From: Linepithema humile
Lineage: Eukaryota > Arthropoda > Insecta > Hymenoptera > Formicidae
DNA length: 64,000 nucleotides
Direction: 5' to 3'
Assembly: GCF_040581485.1 (NCBI RefSeq)
Contig: NC_090128.1
Span: 8,432,001-8,496,000, forward strand
The position numbers and the translations under genes were made by a program. Position 1 is the stretch's first letter; every line of letters begins with the position of its first letter. This document shows positions 21,276-32,800 of this stretch, piece after piece. The notes below the pieces were generated by a model. It searched no databases. It worked only from the letters and a program-made list of their open reading frames with translations, and was not told the DNA's origin.

Positions 21276-24206
21276 GTCCACTTGACGCACCCTCTTTTCG
21301 AATTCGCGTCGGTTATCTGCGCCGGTGACATTTCAATCAAGCCGACACGCGAATCCATCTCCCTCCCGCGGATATTAGCATGGCGGCTATAATTTTATTC
21401 TATTGTCCGGTTTAACAATGAGATGGACGCGATGCCCATCGACGGCGCGACGCGAAATCGAGAGAAAGACGCGCATCGATATGCACATTCTTGCATCGTC
21501 GGATTTGACAAGGCGGAAAATATTCGCCCGACTTGCTGATTGATAAAAATTCTTTCTTATCATTCCTGACGTTCGAATATTTTTGTACCTTTTTTTTGTA
21601 AAATTATCGAAATGTCAAAAAAATGCCATGATAATTTCAAGCTTTGTTTAAAATTGAGGTATGAACCTTTCAACGAAGAATAAAGACGGTCTAAAATTCT
21701 AGAAATAATTATGCACAAATTATAAAACTTTATTCATTTTAAATCGCTTATTAGATCGCTCTGTGAGTTTTGAATGAAATAATAAGTAATTTCTGTATAG
21801 AATCTTTTGAATTTTTTGTATTTTTAATATTTTTTATGTGCAATTATTCTATAATATATAATAATAATTATTACTTATGCGGAATAATAATATTTCCTCG
21901 CAGCTCTATTCATATTACCGGCCATCTTTCGAGAACGCGCAAATTCCTGCATTCCGAGATCTCGAACGGTATTTCAAAACACCGGCTATGCGCTCGCGAT
22001 AAATCCTAAGTAGAGGACTACCCGGGACGAGGACACTACCCTTCGTCCCCGGCACTCTCTTCGCTCTTTCCGTTTGTGAGTGTTTGACTCCGCGCCAAGA
22101 TTCGGCTCTACGCCCTTCCTCGCGGGATTAGCAGCGCGCTCGCGCTTGCACTTGTACTCTCGCGAGGACCAGACTGGTGCAGGATTTACGATTGAGATTC
22201 CGCTTCACTTCAGTGGAAAGTGGAGAGACAGAAAAGGGGAGGAAAGAGAAAGAGAGTAAGAAAGAGAGTAAGAAAAGAAAGGTAAAAAAAAAAGGATAAC
22301 CCAACGAGGCAAAAAACGACGACCGAACATGGCGCCGGCCATGGCGAAGTATGAGCGCGGGACATCGCTCGTAAAATTTGGCATCTGGCATAACCAGAGA
22401 CCCGGCCCTTCGGTTCCCCATTCGCACATTTCGAGAGTTCTCGCAGCTCTCACTCCTTACGCTCCGACAAGCTCGGAATAGGCTACCTCGGAATAGAGGA
22501 CGTCCGCCTATCTCCGCTCCGCCGTGAACGAGAATCCGAGTTCCGGTGTTCCGCGCTGTCTAACGTCAAGTGGTGCTGGACGAACATCTTTATACGCCTC
22601 TCATCCGCTCTCGTTTTGCCTCATCTTCGTTTCCTTTCCGCGACTGTCTTCGCTCCGACTGCTTGTCGGAGGGCAACAGTGTAACCCTTTCGTTTATAGT
22701 TTCCTCTTAGCAAGTGTACTTAAAAATTTTAATGTTGCTTAGAATTACATCGTCTATGATTTTCAAGCTAAGCAGTAAGCAGAAATTTTTAGTGAATTTA
22801 TTAAATTGCTGCAAATATTTGTCAAAAATAAAGCTAAGAAGAAAATTATTGCAAAATTGTCGTCACCGACTTTAAGAATTTTACAAACCAGAATTACAGA
22901 TTTATAATTTTATTTAATCAAGTTTTATGAAAGAATGAGAAAAGCTTTTGCATCAATTTAATAATTTTTTTTTTTCAAATTTTAATTCTTATAATTTAAG
23001 ATCATTTTCCTTCACTGAATGCAATCTAATAGCGTGATTGACCTACCGATAAGACGAATATATTGCGCGAAATTCGGAGAGAAAATCCAATTGCGGAACA
23101 AATTATTGACTGGACATTCGTCGGACCAGACGGTGCGCAAAAAGCCGAAGATAATTCCGCGAAATTCATAGAAGTTAATAGGGACGTAACGATTTTACGA
23201 TCCACCATTGAGATTTAGGGAGCGCGATTAAGGCGCGATATCTCGCCGCGCTCGCGAGGAAAATACTTAAGAACGCAATAAAACAGTTTATACGTCTCTT
23301 GAAAGCAAGCGCCGGGTTGGTGAGCCCGATCGTGGCTCTTTAAAAGCGGTCAGATTTCAAACAAAATTGCTTTTCTCGACAGCACAAACGCCAATTTAAG
23401 TCTTCGCAGTTCGCTAACGATTCCAGTGGTAAAAAAGAGCTCTCAGAGTGATGAAGTAAACGTGGAAAAAAACGCGCGCGGTAAAAACTTGAGTTGCGCA
23501 GGGCATGATATATGCACGATGCATTTTTATTACATTTGCCGTTAATCAAAAATATTTTGAAAACTTTCAAGCAGTTTCCTTTCCTCAGAAATTTGAAGGA
23601 AAACATAAATATGAAAATGTTCATCACGAAAGGAGAATTTGGAAGATTAAACCGCGGAAATGTATAAATAGCAAAATATCTTTTAATTAATTTTAGTTAA
23701 TTCGAAACGGTCTTGAGTTTCCTAGACATTTAATTTGAAATTTGCTTGCAAGAAATTTGATTCCAAAAATTAAATATTTTATGAGATAACAGTTTAGATT
23801 ATTAGCACATAAGTTTACGCCTTCGAAAATTAAAAGAACATATCTTCTTGATAAAAGAGCAATATTTACGAATTGCATTATCAGACGAACGTTTCAAATG
23901 CACATATGATAACTTGTAATTGCAGTTTAGCAGTGATTCGCTTAAAGCTTTTAGCAGTCGTCCGATAAATTTTAGTCACTATAAACATACATCGCAATTA
24001 AAGAAAGAATATGCAAATTAACCATATAAACGACGAGGCGGCTAGATATAAACACGTAGATACAAAGATATCAAATTTTCGCAGAAAAATAGAAAGCCGA
24101 CAAAGATTGCACCGCTGTAAACACATGCTGTTGAATAATTCAAGTGGCGACGGCCGTCACTGATAATCAATTTAATTGGCAACTGTTATCTACGTGCTTC
24201 TTAAGA

Positions 24207-24237
24207 CGCGCGCGCGTGTGTGTGTGTGTGTGTGTGT
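24207..24237 (+). repeat. (CG)n(TG)n microsatellite
   Basis: About five CG units followed by about eleven TG units. Confidence 0.9.
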
Positions 24238-27200
24238 CATAAATCGAAAAAATCGCACACTTTGTATCCTCAATAGCCGAGGATCACAAATAACATTTAC
24301 ACGTGAGCGCAAATACGTCCTTGGATATTTTATAAGTTTACAAACAACTTCGAACGATGTTCTGCGTTATTAATGCAACTCGTAGTTTCGGATATCTCTC
24401 TATACTCGATCGATGGTACTGGCGATATCAATTTTTCTGCTCGCGTGAAAGCGAACTTTTATATAATGGGAGAACTTATTTCTGCGAAGTTATCAGTCGC
24501 TCTGCTTGCGTGGTAGAATCGTACTATCGCGAGTCGCATTTGCTTGTGCCAAATGATACAAATAATGTTCTCAGCATTCAAAAATTTTACATACATTTAG
24601 TAGAATGTTTTTTGATAAAATCATAAAAGAATATCCATTGCAAAGCAAATATTCAATAGTTTTACAAATTAGTTTTACTATGATACATGAATAAAAGCTT
24701 AGAAAAGTAATATTACGTTGTGCCAAGTACTTTATTTTAACTACATATACAATATTGATTAATGAACTTGATTTCGAAAGAAACTTATACAAAGAAATTC
24801 ACATATTATTTTTCGTGTAAATTTAATATTGCCAAATGTAAATATCCAAAAATATTTATTTTTAATATTTAAAAATAATTGGAGAATATACATATATTAT
24901 TAGAAATATATTATATAAAAGCTCGCTTTTTTTCAAGCGAGAAAAAAAAGTTATCGCAAAATCGAAAAAGTATTGTATAAAGAGGCATCCAAAATCACGA
25001 GTTATATTTATAACACTATATTTATTTGTTTTTAACGTTTAAAAGTGATTTAAAAATAAAAACTGCATTCTGCTGAATTCTTACTCAATTGCTGCTATCG
25101 CGGAATTTCGTTACTGGACATACGAATATCGATCGTTTGCAATGAGGCATCGATATGGCCATATCGCCGGTGGCTCTCGTATTCCGCATTGTGAAATGTC
25201 GATGACGACGATACCACTACCGTCTCGTTAATAACGAGCCTTACTACTGCGATGAAACGGCTGCAATAATTGGTGCTTCTCCGTCAAAACGATCCGATCG
25301 AACGGCCGGAACGTACGGGAGGTACGTCGTGTCGGAATTAATTTGATTTTCAAGCAATAGCCGATTGAGAGAGAGAGAGAGAGTATCCTAAAACATTCAT
25401 AGGATATCGCGCACGATTTCTCTCCATCTCGCACGCGTTATAAAAATATGTAATCAATGTTAGGGCCAGAAAATATGAAACAATATCAAATAAAAAGTAA
25501 GACTTTTCTCGACGCAAGAAAACAGATATCTTCGAGAAGACATAATAATAGTAGCATACGTACGTCGCGCACAAGAAGCGGAGAGAAGAGGAGAGAAATC
25601 GCATGTGACGCTTGTGGCGAAATTTGGTGTTCGATCGGGCGGAGATACTCCACACTATTTTCAGTGTACGAGGCACCTCGCGGGAGTGAACACAGGTACG
25701 CTGTACCCGAGCGAAGAACGTGTTGCAAAGTCGAAGAAGGAGTTCGAGGGTGGTGACGGCAGCGCGGGGGGTACCTATATGTAACCCAGGCACGGCTTCG
25801 TGGGAAATGGTCCGTGAGGTTCGGGCGTGTATCCCGGGCTTTCTCGCGAGCACGGCTTACGTACACTTACACACTTGCCGAACGACGGATAGCTCGTATA
25901 CTCCGGCATCGACCTCGTACACAACCACCAATTTCACGTCTCCCCGCCGCATCGCGCGATATTTGTGATACAACCGGGGCTTGTAGCCCGAAAAATATTT
26001 TCGTTGCAACGGACGGTTTTCACGTCAAAGAAACGGACGCGGGTTTTGATTATTTTGTATTCAAAGTATTTTGAAAACTCTGATGCCTTGAGGATATCAT
26101 CAGAACGGAAAAAGACCGAGGACTATTTGTATTTCGCGATCAACTTCTTGCAAAGCGTTTGAATCAAAAATATTAATATCTTCAATAATTTTTTATTAAA
26201 TTGATCCATCGCAGGCGTTTATTGTCAAAGAAAATTTATTATTATCAAATATTATATTTAAATTTAAACTGGCTGCATCATTCAGGCAAATTTTAAGAAG
26301 AAAAATCCAGTTTTAATTACTTTAAAGACACATTAATAATATTTTGAAATTAAACGTCGTTCTATGTCGTTCAAAAATACTAGCAGCTCGAGTAAACATC
26401 GGCGAATTATCCGGGAAAGGTAAAATTACGCAAGCGAAATTAATAGCCGAGTTTCAAGATCCTAGTGTCCTCGGCCGAGTGAGTGCCCGGTGAAGAAGAG
26501 AAGGCTACAGTGGAAGAATCAAGTTCTTCGAGTGACCGGCATAAAGAAAGGCGATGGCCTCTCGAGCAAAGAGGTTCTCCTTATTCGAGCGGCACGTCGA
26601 GGAAGGAGCTATAATAACGCCCTTCTTAAGGGATGCATTTACTTGGATAACATTGTAAAGGGAGCAGCCCGGCGAATACGGTAAGGGGTAACGAAGCGGC
26701 ACGACGTAAAAATCGAGGAAAAAAAAAAGAAAACTCGGTCACTCGTTCCGCCTCGCGGAAATACGGGGTGTCTCGGATCAATCGTGCTTATCTTCACGAT
26801 TAAATTGCTTTGAACGTAAGCCGAAGTGGTTGCCAGCCTGATCTATCAGAGAGCGACGTCGCTTTAGACCAGCTACTCAAAGATACCTCTCTTCTTTTTA
26901 ACAATTTATTGTCTTGAGCAAAAGCGACGTAGAAAGTAATTGCCATGATATTATATTTGTTGTTCCTGCATCACTCTAACTTTTCTTATCCTTTCACCAA
27001 AAATTTGCTTTTGAAGTGAAGTATCCAGAATTAGAGAATTTCAAACTTGTACTGAATTTCTGATACTTAAAAATATTTAAAACTCTGCAAAAAAATAAAA
27101 AATTCAACATTTAAACTGCACGTAATATATAATAGTAATCGCATTAAAAAATTGTAGGAAGCGTGCATTTTAAAATGAATAAAGTCTCGCTATACTTTTA

Positions 27201-27979
27201 TGTAAAAATTTCTTTAAATTATTCATACGGATTCGACTTGCGCGAGCAAGCGCGAGCGATCGTAGACACCTCGTATATCTAGACACGTACTGTAAATACT
27301 GAAACGGCAGAAGTATCTCTGCGTATCGATCGGAAGTCCTTTCAAGGACTTCCCCGAGCCGGCCGAGCACAACCGGAAGCATGATAAACCGTTCGTCTCG
27401 AATTCTCTTCCTCGCGAGCTTCTTAATGGCTGTGTACTCGAACGTGCTTTCCCTGCTAAAGCGGCTTGAAGCGGGACACGAACGAATAAGAGGATCGATC
27501 GCGAAACGTTATTAAATGAGGAAGATGTTGATCCCGGGAACGAATGAGGAAATGCCATCCATTGCCATCGTTTCGAGCACTCGGGCTCGAGTTAATGACA
27601 ACCTTTTACTCAACAAGAATTTATTTTTAGCGCAGGAATTTAATCTCATTGCTCGTTACTCTACGTGCAGAATTATTCGTATGACATTGCAACAATTCGA
27701 AATTAAATCAAACTGTACAACCAGAAACTCAATTAAACAATTAAAATAACAATTATATAATTATTATGTAACTAACGGTTATGCTATGTAAAAGTACGCG
27801 CGTCGCGCTGATTTTCAAGAAAAAGGATTAAATTGAAAATTCTGTGAGAATTTTGCATGGAAGCTGCATAACGAGCTGCTCGAAGTGCTTAAAATGTATA
27901 TCGCGATGAAGAAGAAAAGCTTTCGGATTTCTATAAGTACCTGAAAAATTCCGGCGTCGTCCACGTTCGATGTACTTAC
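24238..27979. other. No supported gene
   Basis: AT-rich at about 24540-25080, with a small inverted repeat CTCGCTT/AAGCGAG near 24922-24941. It is CpG-rich at about 25090-26040 and 26390-26880, and mixed beyond. A plus-strand frame at 25457-25756 includes CDACGEIWCSIG but has no splice or start support. Confidence 0.4.
25367..25383 (+). repeat. (GA)n microsatellite
   Basis: About eight GA units. Confidence 0.9.
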
Positions 27980-28037
27980 GTCCCGGCCGTATTCTGTAAC
28001 TATTTCAATTTTCCGCTCGTCGTGCTTCTTCGTGCGG
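27980..28037 (-). CDS. Candidate 58-nt exon beside a CT/GA microsatellite
   Basis: On the minus strand the exon ends GGGAC directly before GTAAGTAC, a near-perfect donor. The acceptor would be the first AG (TTTCGAG) after a long (CT)n tract, the minus-strand face of the GA microsatellite at 28067-28118, which would serve as the pyrimidine tract. After one carried base the frame reads RTKKHDERKIEIVTEYGRD and ends in phase 0; the other frames hit stops. It chains in frame between the 49-nt exon at 57655-57703 (ending in two spare bases) and the 38-nt exon at 2322-2359. The donor is convincing but the acceptor is less so. Function unknown. Confidence 0.32.
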
Positions 28038-28064
28038 CTCGAAAGTCCCGCGGAGATATCACGG

Positions 28065-28066
<2 letters not shown>

Positions 28067-28118
<52 letters not shown>
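28067..28118 (+). repeat. (GA)n microsatellite, about 52 bp
   Basis: A GA dinucleotide run with one AA interruption. On the minus strand it is a pyrimidine tract upstream of the candidate exon at 27980-28037. Confidence 0.95.
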
Positions 28119-28158
28119 TCGCGTGTCTAAGTGTACGTGTATATGCGCCTATGTACAA

Positions 28159-28175
28159 CGCGCGCGCGCGCGCGC
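28159..28175 (+). repeat. (CG)n microsatellite
   Basis: About eight CG units in a CpG-rich stretch. Confidence 0.85.
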
Positions 28176-28400
28176 TCTTGATGCATAGCATCCTTCGGCC
28201 GCAGTCGTCGTTTACCCGATATCTCGCGTTTCCCTTTCCTCCTTTTTCGTCCTTCCAGCCAAGCGCGACGTGCGCACGCACACGTTTGTCTGTACGAGTG
28301 GTGTGTACACGCCGCGTGCTCGACTTGTCGCGGTTCCCTGCCGATGCATGCAAATCCTGTCTCCGAACTTAGTAAGTGCATGCGCAAGTGTATTACTGCG

Positions 28401-28476
28401 AGGGCGAGGGCGCCGGGGGAGCGGAAGGAGGGGGAGGGGGGGGGGCTACGGGGAAAGGGGGAGGGAAGAGGGGCGG
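28401..28476 (+). other. G-quadruplex-type G-rich block
   Basis: Many runs of three or more G, including G10 at 28436-28445, within 76 bases, with short A/C spacers. By sequence rule it can form several G-quadruplexes on the plus strand. Confidence 0.7.
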
Positions 28477-29815
28477 CGATAAATTGTGGATCGAGTCGTG
28501 GAACTGTTACGAGACCGCCGCGCAGACGTCTGCGAAATTGTGGCTGCCACGATATTGACACTTCCGCACCGACGCCTAATGTCCCATGAAAATCTCGTTA
28601 GCTCCGCGGCACCGGGATTATCGACAACGTCGTGCGATTATTCAAGATTACACGCGGGGAAGTAATTACCGCGGATTTACAAGAAGGGGTTGTTCGGATG
28701 ATAGCTCTGTGTCTCACTGCGCGGATATATCTACTGCTCCGAGATAGCATTCCGCAACCAATTTGAGATCGGCTTATCTTTGAGAGAAAGACGGAAGTGA
28801 AAGCTCGGAAATGAGGGAGCGTATCTTTTACGGGGAACAAGTAATTTTCTTCGAGAAATAGAAAAATGAAAAGCGAGAAATTTTATGCAAACGTATTCGA
28901 GCCGCAATCTGTGTAATTTCTGTCGGCTTAAAATGTCGAGATTATAGTTGAGATTATACTTAATAAGCTCTCCTTTCTCTGAATACTTAATAAGCGTCGT
29001 AGCAAAATCGACGGTCGAGTTAAGCTCGTGTACGCCGACGCGACGATTGTGTGTAAATCAGTTTGAAAACTTCATATCTGATTTGACGTAGTACTTTGCG
29101 ACCTGCGGCTCGACGTAAAGTGGATATTCCTGCGCCTCACGCGACGCCTCGCGAATGTTAATGGGGGAACAATGCCGCAGACAGAGCGATCAAGTATCCG
29201 CAATGCGTACAACACCATCGCCGTATGCTTGCGCTTTAAATGTGCGTTTCTTAGCACACTTCCCACTTCCCATTAATATGTAAAGCATTTACAAGGACCT
29301 ACCGCTGTGAGGAGATTCAGAATCCCTTTAGAATATCCCCATGCAATTTCTGTGCAAGATCCTCACCGACGAAAGAATATTTTCCACGTCGATGCTATCG
29401 TCGCTTTTCGATTGACCGCCTTCGACATCGCGCAAATATGTTCTCTCTGTGCCCTGAGGATCTTTATTCTTCCATGTTTTCGCGCGAAATAGGTCACACA
29501 GAAGAGAAAAAGAGTAAGATATTGAGACTGAACGAGCGCGGTTCTCCAATCGATTTGTCCATATCAATATATGACCTTACGAACCTTATTTTTTTTAGCA
29601 AAGAAGAGTGTCGAATAAAAATTAAATTAAAATATTGATGTGATAAATGTGAGTCTACTTCGAAAGATCTTGGATTTTAATAACTATTTTTGTCTTTGTA
29701 TTAATCGTTTAAATACCATTTAAATATCGCTTTTTCTTCGCGGTCTTCACTGCAGCAAAAGTGATATTCGACGTACGATGTCGTAATAATTAGTTGAAAT
29801 GCAACACAAAGCTCT
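28477..29815. other. No supported gene
   Basis: CpG-rich to about 28850, then mixed composition. Open frames up to 80 codons occur without splice support. Confidence 0.45.
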
Positions 29816-29848
29816 ATTTTGCATAAACGCAAAGTGTTTATGCAAAAT
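29816..29848. repeat. 13-bp perfect hairpin
   Basis: ATTTTGCATAAAC and GTTTATGCAAAAT are exact reverse complements separated by seven bases. GTTTATGCAA is repeated once more directly after the right arm. Confidence 0.65.
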
Positions 29849-32800
29849 GTTTATGCAACCGGCAACGGCCGGTTTTAACCCTATTAGGAATTTGCTTGTA
29901 AAAAGTAATTTGCGTCGATTAGTCGGGAATCCGATTTACATTTAACGCAAGACGTGAATTCCGCGAACTCTCGCAAACAGCTGACGATTAATGCATTCCG
30001 TGCGCGGACCGAGAAGATTGTAAAAGCAAAAAGCTTTCACATGAAAAATGAGATCAAATTCTTCCGCAAGTAATTTTGAAATGCGTACGTCGAAAAATGC
30101 AAATACATTTGAATACTTGAATAAGACAAAAGTAACTAAAGCACTAACACTTAACGTAACATAATACGTTCGCTACGCAATATGATAAATGGATTAAGTC
30201 GCATTAATTACAGACATCGGGTTTCTTTAAATTTGCATACGATTCTTTTTATTCGATACATCGGAATTATATTTTTACGTGAAATACCGTATCACGATTG
30301 TGTTTTCCGTAGCACTCTCGCGTGCACGTTATACGTATCGCGTTCGATGGTAATCTATTCACATATTAAATAAACTGCAAAAATGCTCGGCATTTTACAC
30401 GATAAGCGTGTGCGCGATACAAAGCCGAAAGCGATGTAAATCAATTTTCGAAAATCTTTCTCTATATATAAAATTGTTATATAGTGTCAGTTTGTACACA
30501 ACATATATCGGATTGGAAATCAGTGATATGGGTATATTTAATGTATCATGCAGGTCTTTATATCTTTATATAGAGACGAATCAATCTTTCCTTCGTAAAA
30601 ATATAACAATTAATAAAAGAATAAATCAAGAATCTTACTCTTGATTTTTTAATCCTATTTTTTAATTAATTCCTAGTATTCTAGCGAACACTTGCGTAAC
30701 TTTCAAAGAAATTTAGATTTAATTATCAAGATTAATATGAAAAACTAGAATATAAAAAAAAAAGAATTGCCAAAATCGCCAAAAAATATAATATTACTTT
30801 CTGCCTTGTTATTGATTTTTACTACGCTTTAACAATGGAAGTCAGAAGCTGTCTCTCTCATGTCTCGGAGGAAGTATATTGTGTGAATGCACACGAAACT
30901 GCTTCTTAGCGAACAGAGGAGTTAGAAGAGGAAGTTGAAGTGAGTTAGTGAAATAGTTTCTAATTTAAAATCCGATTCGCCCTCCATTTCCATTCACTCG
31001 TCTTACTACACATCCGAAACTTACGTGACTTCGATTCGCGCTTAAATTCATGATGTTTTGAAATCGTATTTTCACCCCTTTTGAAATTTCCAACTTACTG
31101 AATCACCAATTTTGGAGCAAGTTCAATACATACGAGTGTGTAGAGCAGATCCGTGTATTACATAATTTTCTTTTAAAATTCAACGCTGCTTACGAGTTTC
31201 GCGGTCGTAAAATAAGGGATTGCGACTCGCGTAATTCGCACGTAGACTTCTCCGTCAAATGAAACGTAGATTTAAGTCGCAGCTGCGGGAGTGCAATCGC
31301 GCAGCGGGTCGCCCGGGAAGCGAACGGCGAAATCATTATGCTCGCGCGCGGGATTTTATTAGCATTAAAACCGGAGTTCGTGCTTGGACGTTCGCGCGGC
31401 CGATTCGCAAGCGAAACGCCTCGCCCGAAATAAGCCTCGTAAAGCGCCCTGTTTTTATTCGGGCCCTTAACCCACCGACGCACTCCGGGGATAAAAATGA
31501 CCCAGCACGTCGCACGTATATAATTTCGCTTATCGCACATATAACTTTAGAGATATTGCTCTTTTATCAAGCCTTTTATTTTATTCTGGTCAAATTATAT
31601 TTTGCGAAAGCATTGCGAAAATATATAATTGTAAAACGTATTATGTGGAATTTGTAGACAATATGAAAATTGTATTGTGCGTCTAACAATAAACTTGAAT
31701 GCATTACACATCGGAAATGACGGAAATATCATTCAAAGAGAGCGAATGTTTGAATTTGGAAACTCGAATATTAGGTCGATAGCAATTTCCACGATCAAGC
31801 TGTTTTCGCGAACAAGATAATATTATTTTCATGATTATATCTATTTGTTAGAGATGACATTTCCGTTCCAAATCTGTCAATCGTAAAATAAATTAAATTT
31901 TCACTTTGTCTCTAATTATATTATTTAATCTAATTAATTATAAATTTTTCTAATTGATATAATTTCATAAAAAGAGATGCATTAAGAAGATAAAAGTTTG
32001 CAATATTAATTGCACTATCTTAATTTTATGAGATTCAGAATTAAGCACGGCTTATGACGCAATTGATCGTCACTTTAATTACCAGTCATACGAGTGCACA
32101 TGTGCAATGTGCCACGGCAAACTGAGATAACAAAACATTTCTGTTGTGAAATTTTTACGACCCTCCGCGACCACTCCAGGTAATTACGCTATCAGAAGCG
32201 CGGCCATTTCGTGCCAATCAAAAAACAGATAGAAAACTGTGGCAAGTTCAGCTTTGATAACTTTTATGCGACGCTGTTTGCACGGAGAAAACGACGGGGT
32301 TTATCGGAACACGTTCGTTTTAAGCGCGAAAAATCGCCAAGCCGCGCCGATTTTTACATAAAAATGTCGAATTCCGCTTGCGCAGTGCGTTGATTCCGCC
32401 CGCTTGTCTACTAAATGCCGCGTTTGTGTTCTCTCCCCGTTCGGCTCTCTTTCTTTCTCTCCTTCTCTTTTCGTTCGCATTCCGCGCGCGCGCGCGCTTG
32501 CGGGGTTTACAATCTCTGTAACGATTTCCATTCAGTAACGATCCGCCGCAGACGGCAAATCCCGAGAGACGCTTCGCGAGACCAAACTTTTCTCTCGTAA
32601 AAATGATCCGCGCCGGAAAACACGTGGGAGATCGCCCTGTTCGTTTTCTACGATGAAGAAAGCACACACAGAGCTCGTTTTGAAAAAATTATGCTATTCC
32701 AGCAGTGCAGAAGTTCGCTAGAATTTACAAAAATAGCATTTTTCTCATTTAATTTCAGCAAAATGTAACCTGATATTATATGTTGAATATTAAAACTTGA

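Larger units (their letters stand above)
19582..24206. other. CpG islands and AT-rich DNA, no supported gene
   Basis: A strong CpG island covers about 19800-20215. Another GC-rich block is at about 22000-22680 and includes a purine-rich run at 22210-22310 with AAAGAGAGTAAG repeated twice. Many overlapping open frames on both strands in the islands look compositional. The rest is AT-rich. Confidence 0.4.

Noticed and set aside
25659..25695. 31-nt plus-strand exon candidate after CTATTTTCAG
   Set aside because: The donor is poor and nothing else supports it.
25350..25866. Overlapping 126- and 167-codon minus-strand frames
   Set aside because: Compositional. They overlap each other and a plus-strand frame with no distinguishing signal.
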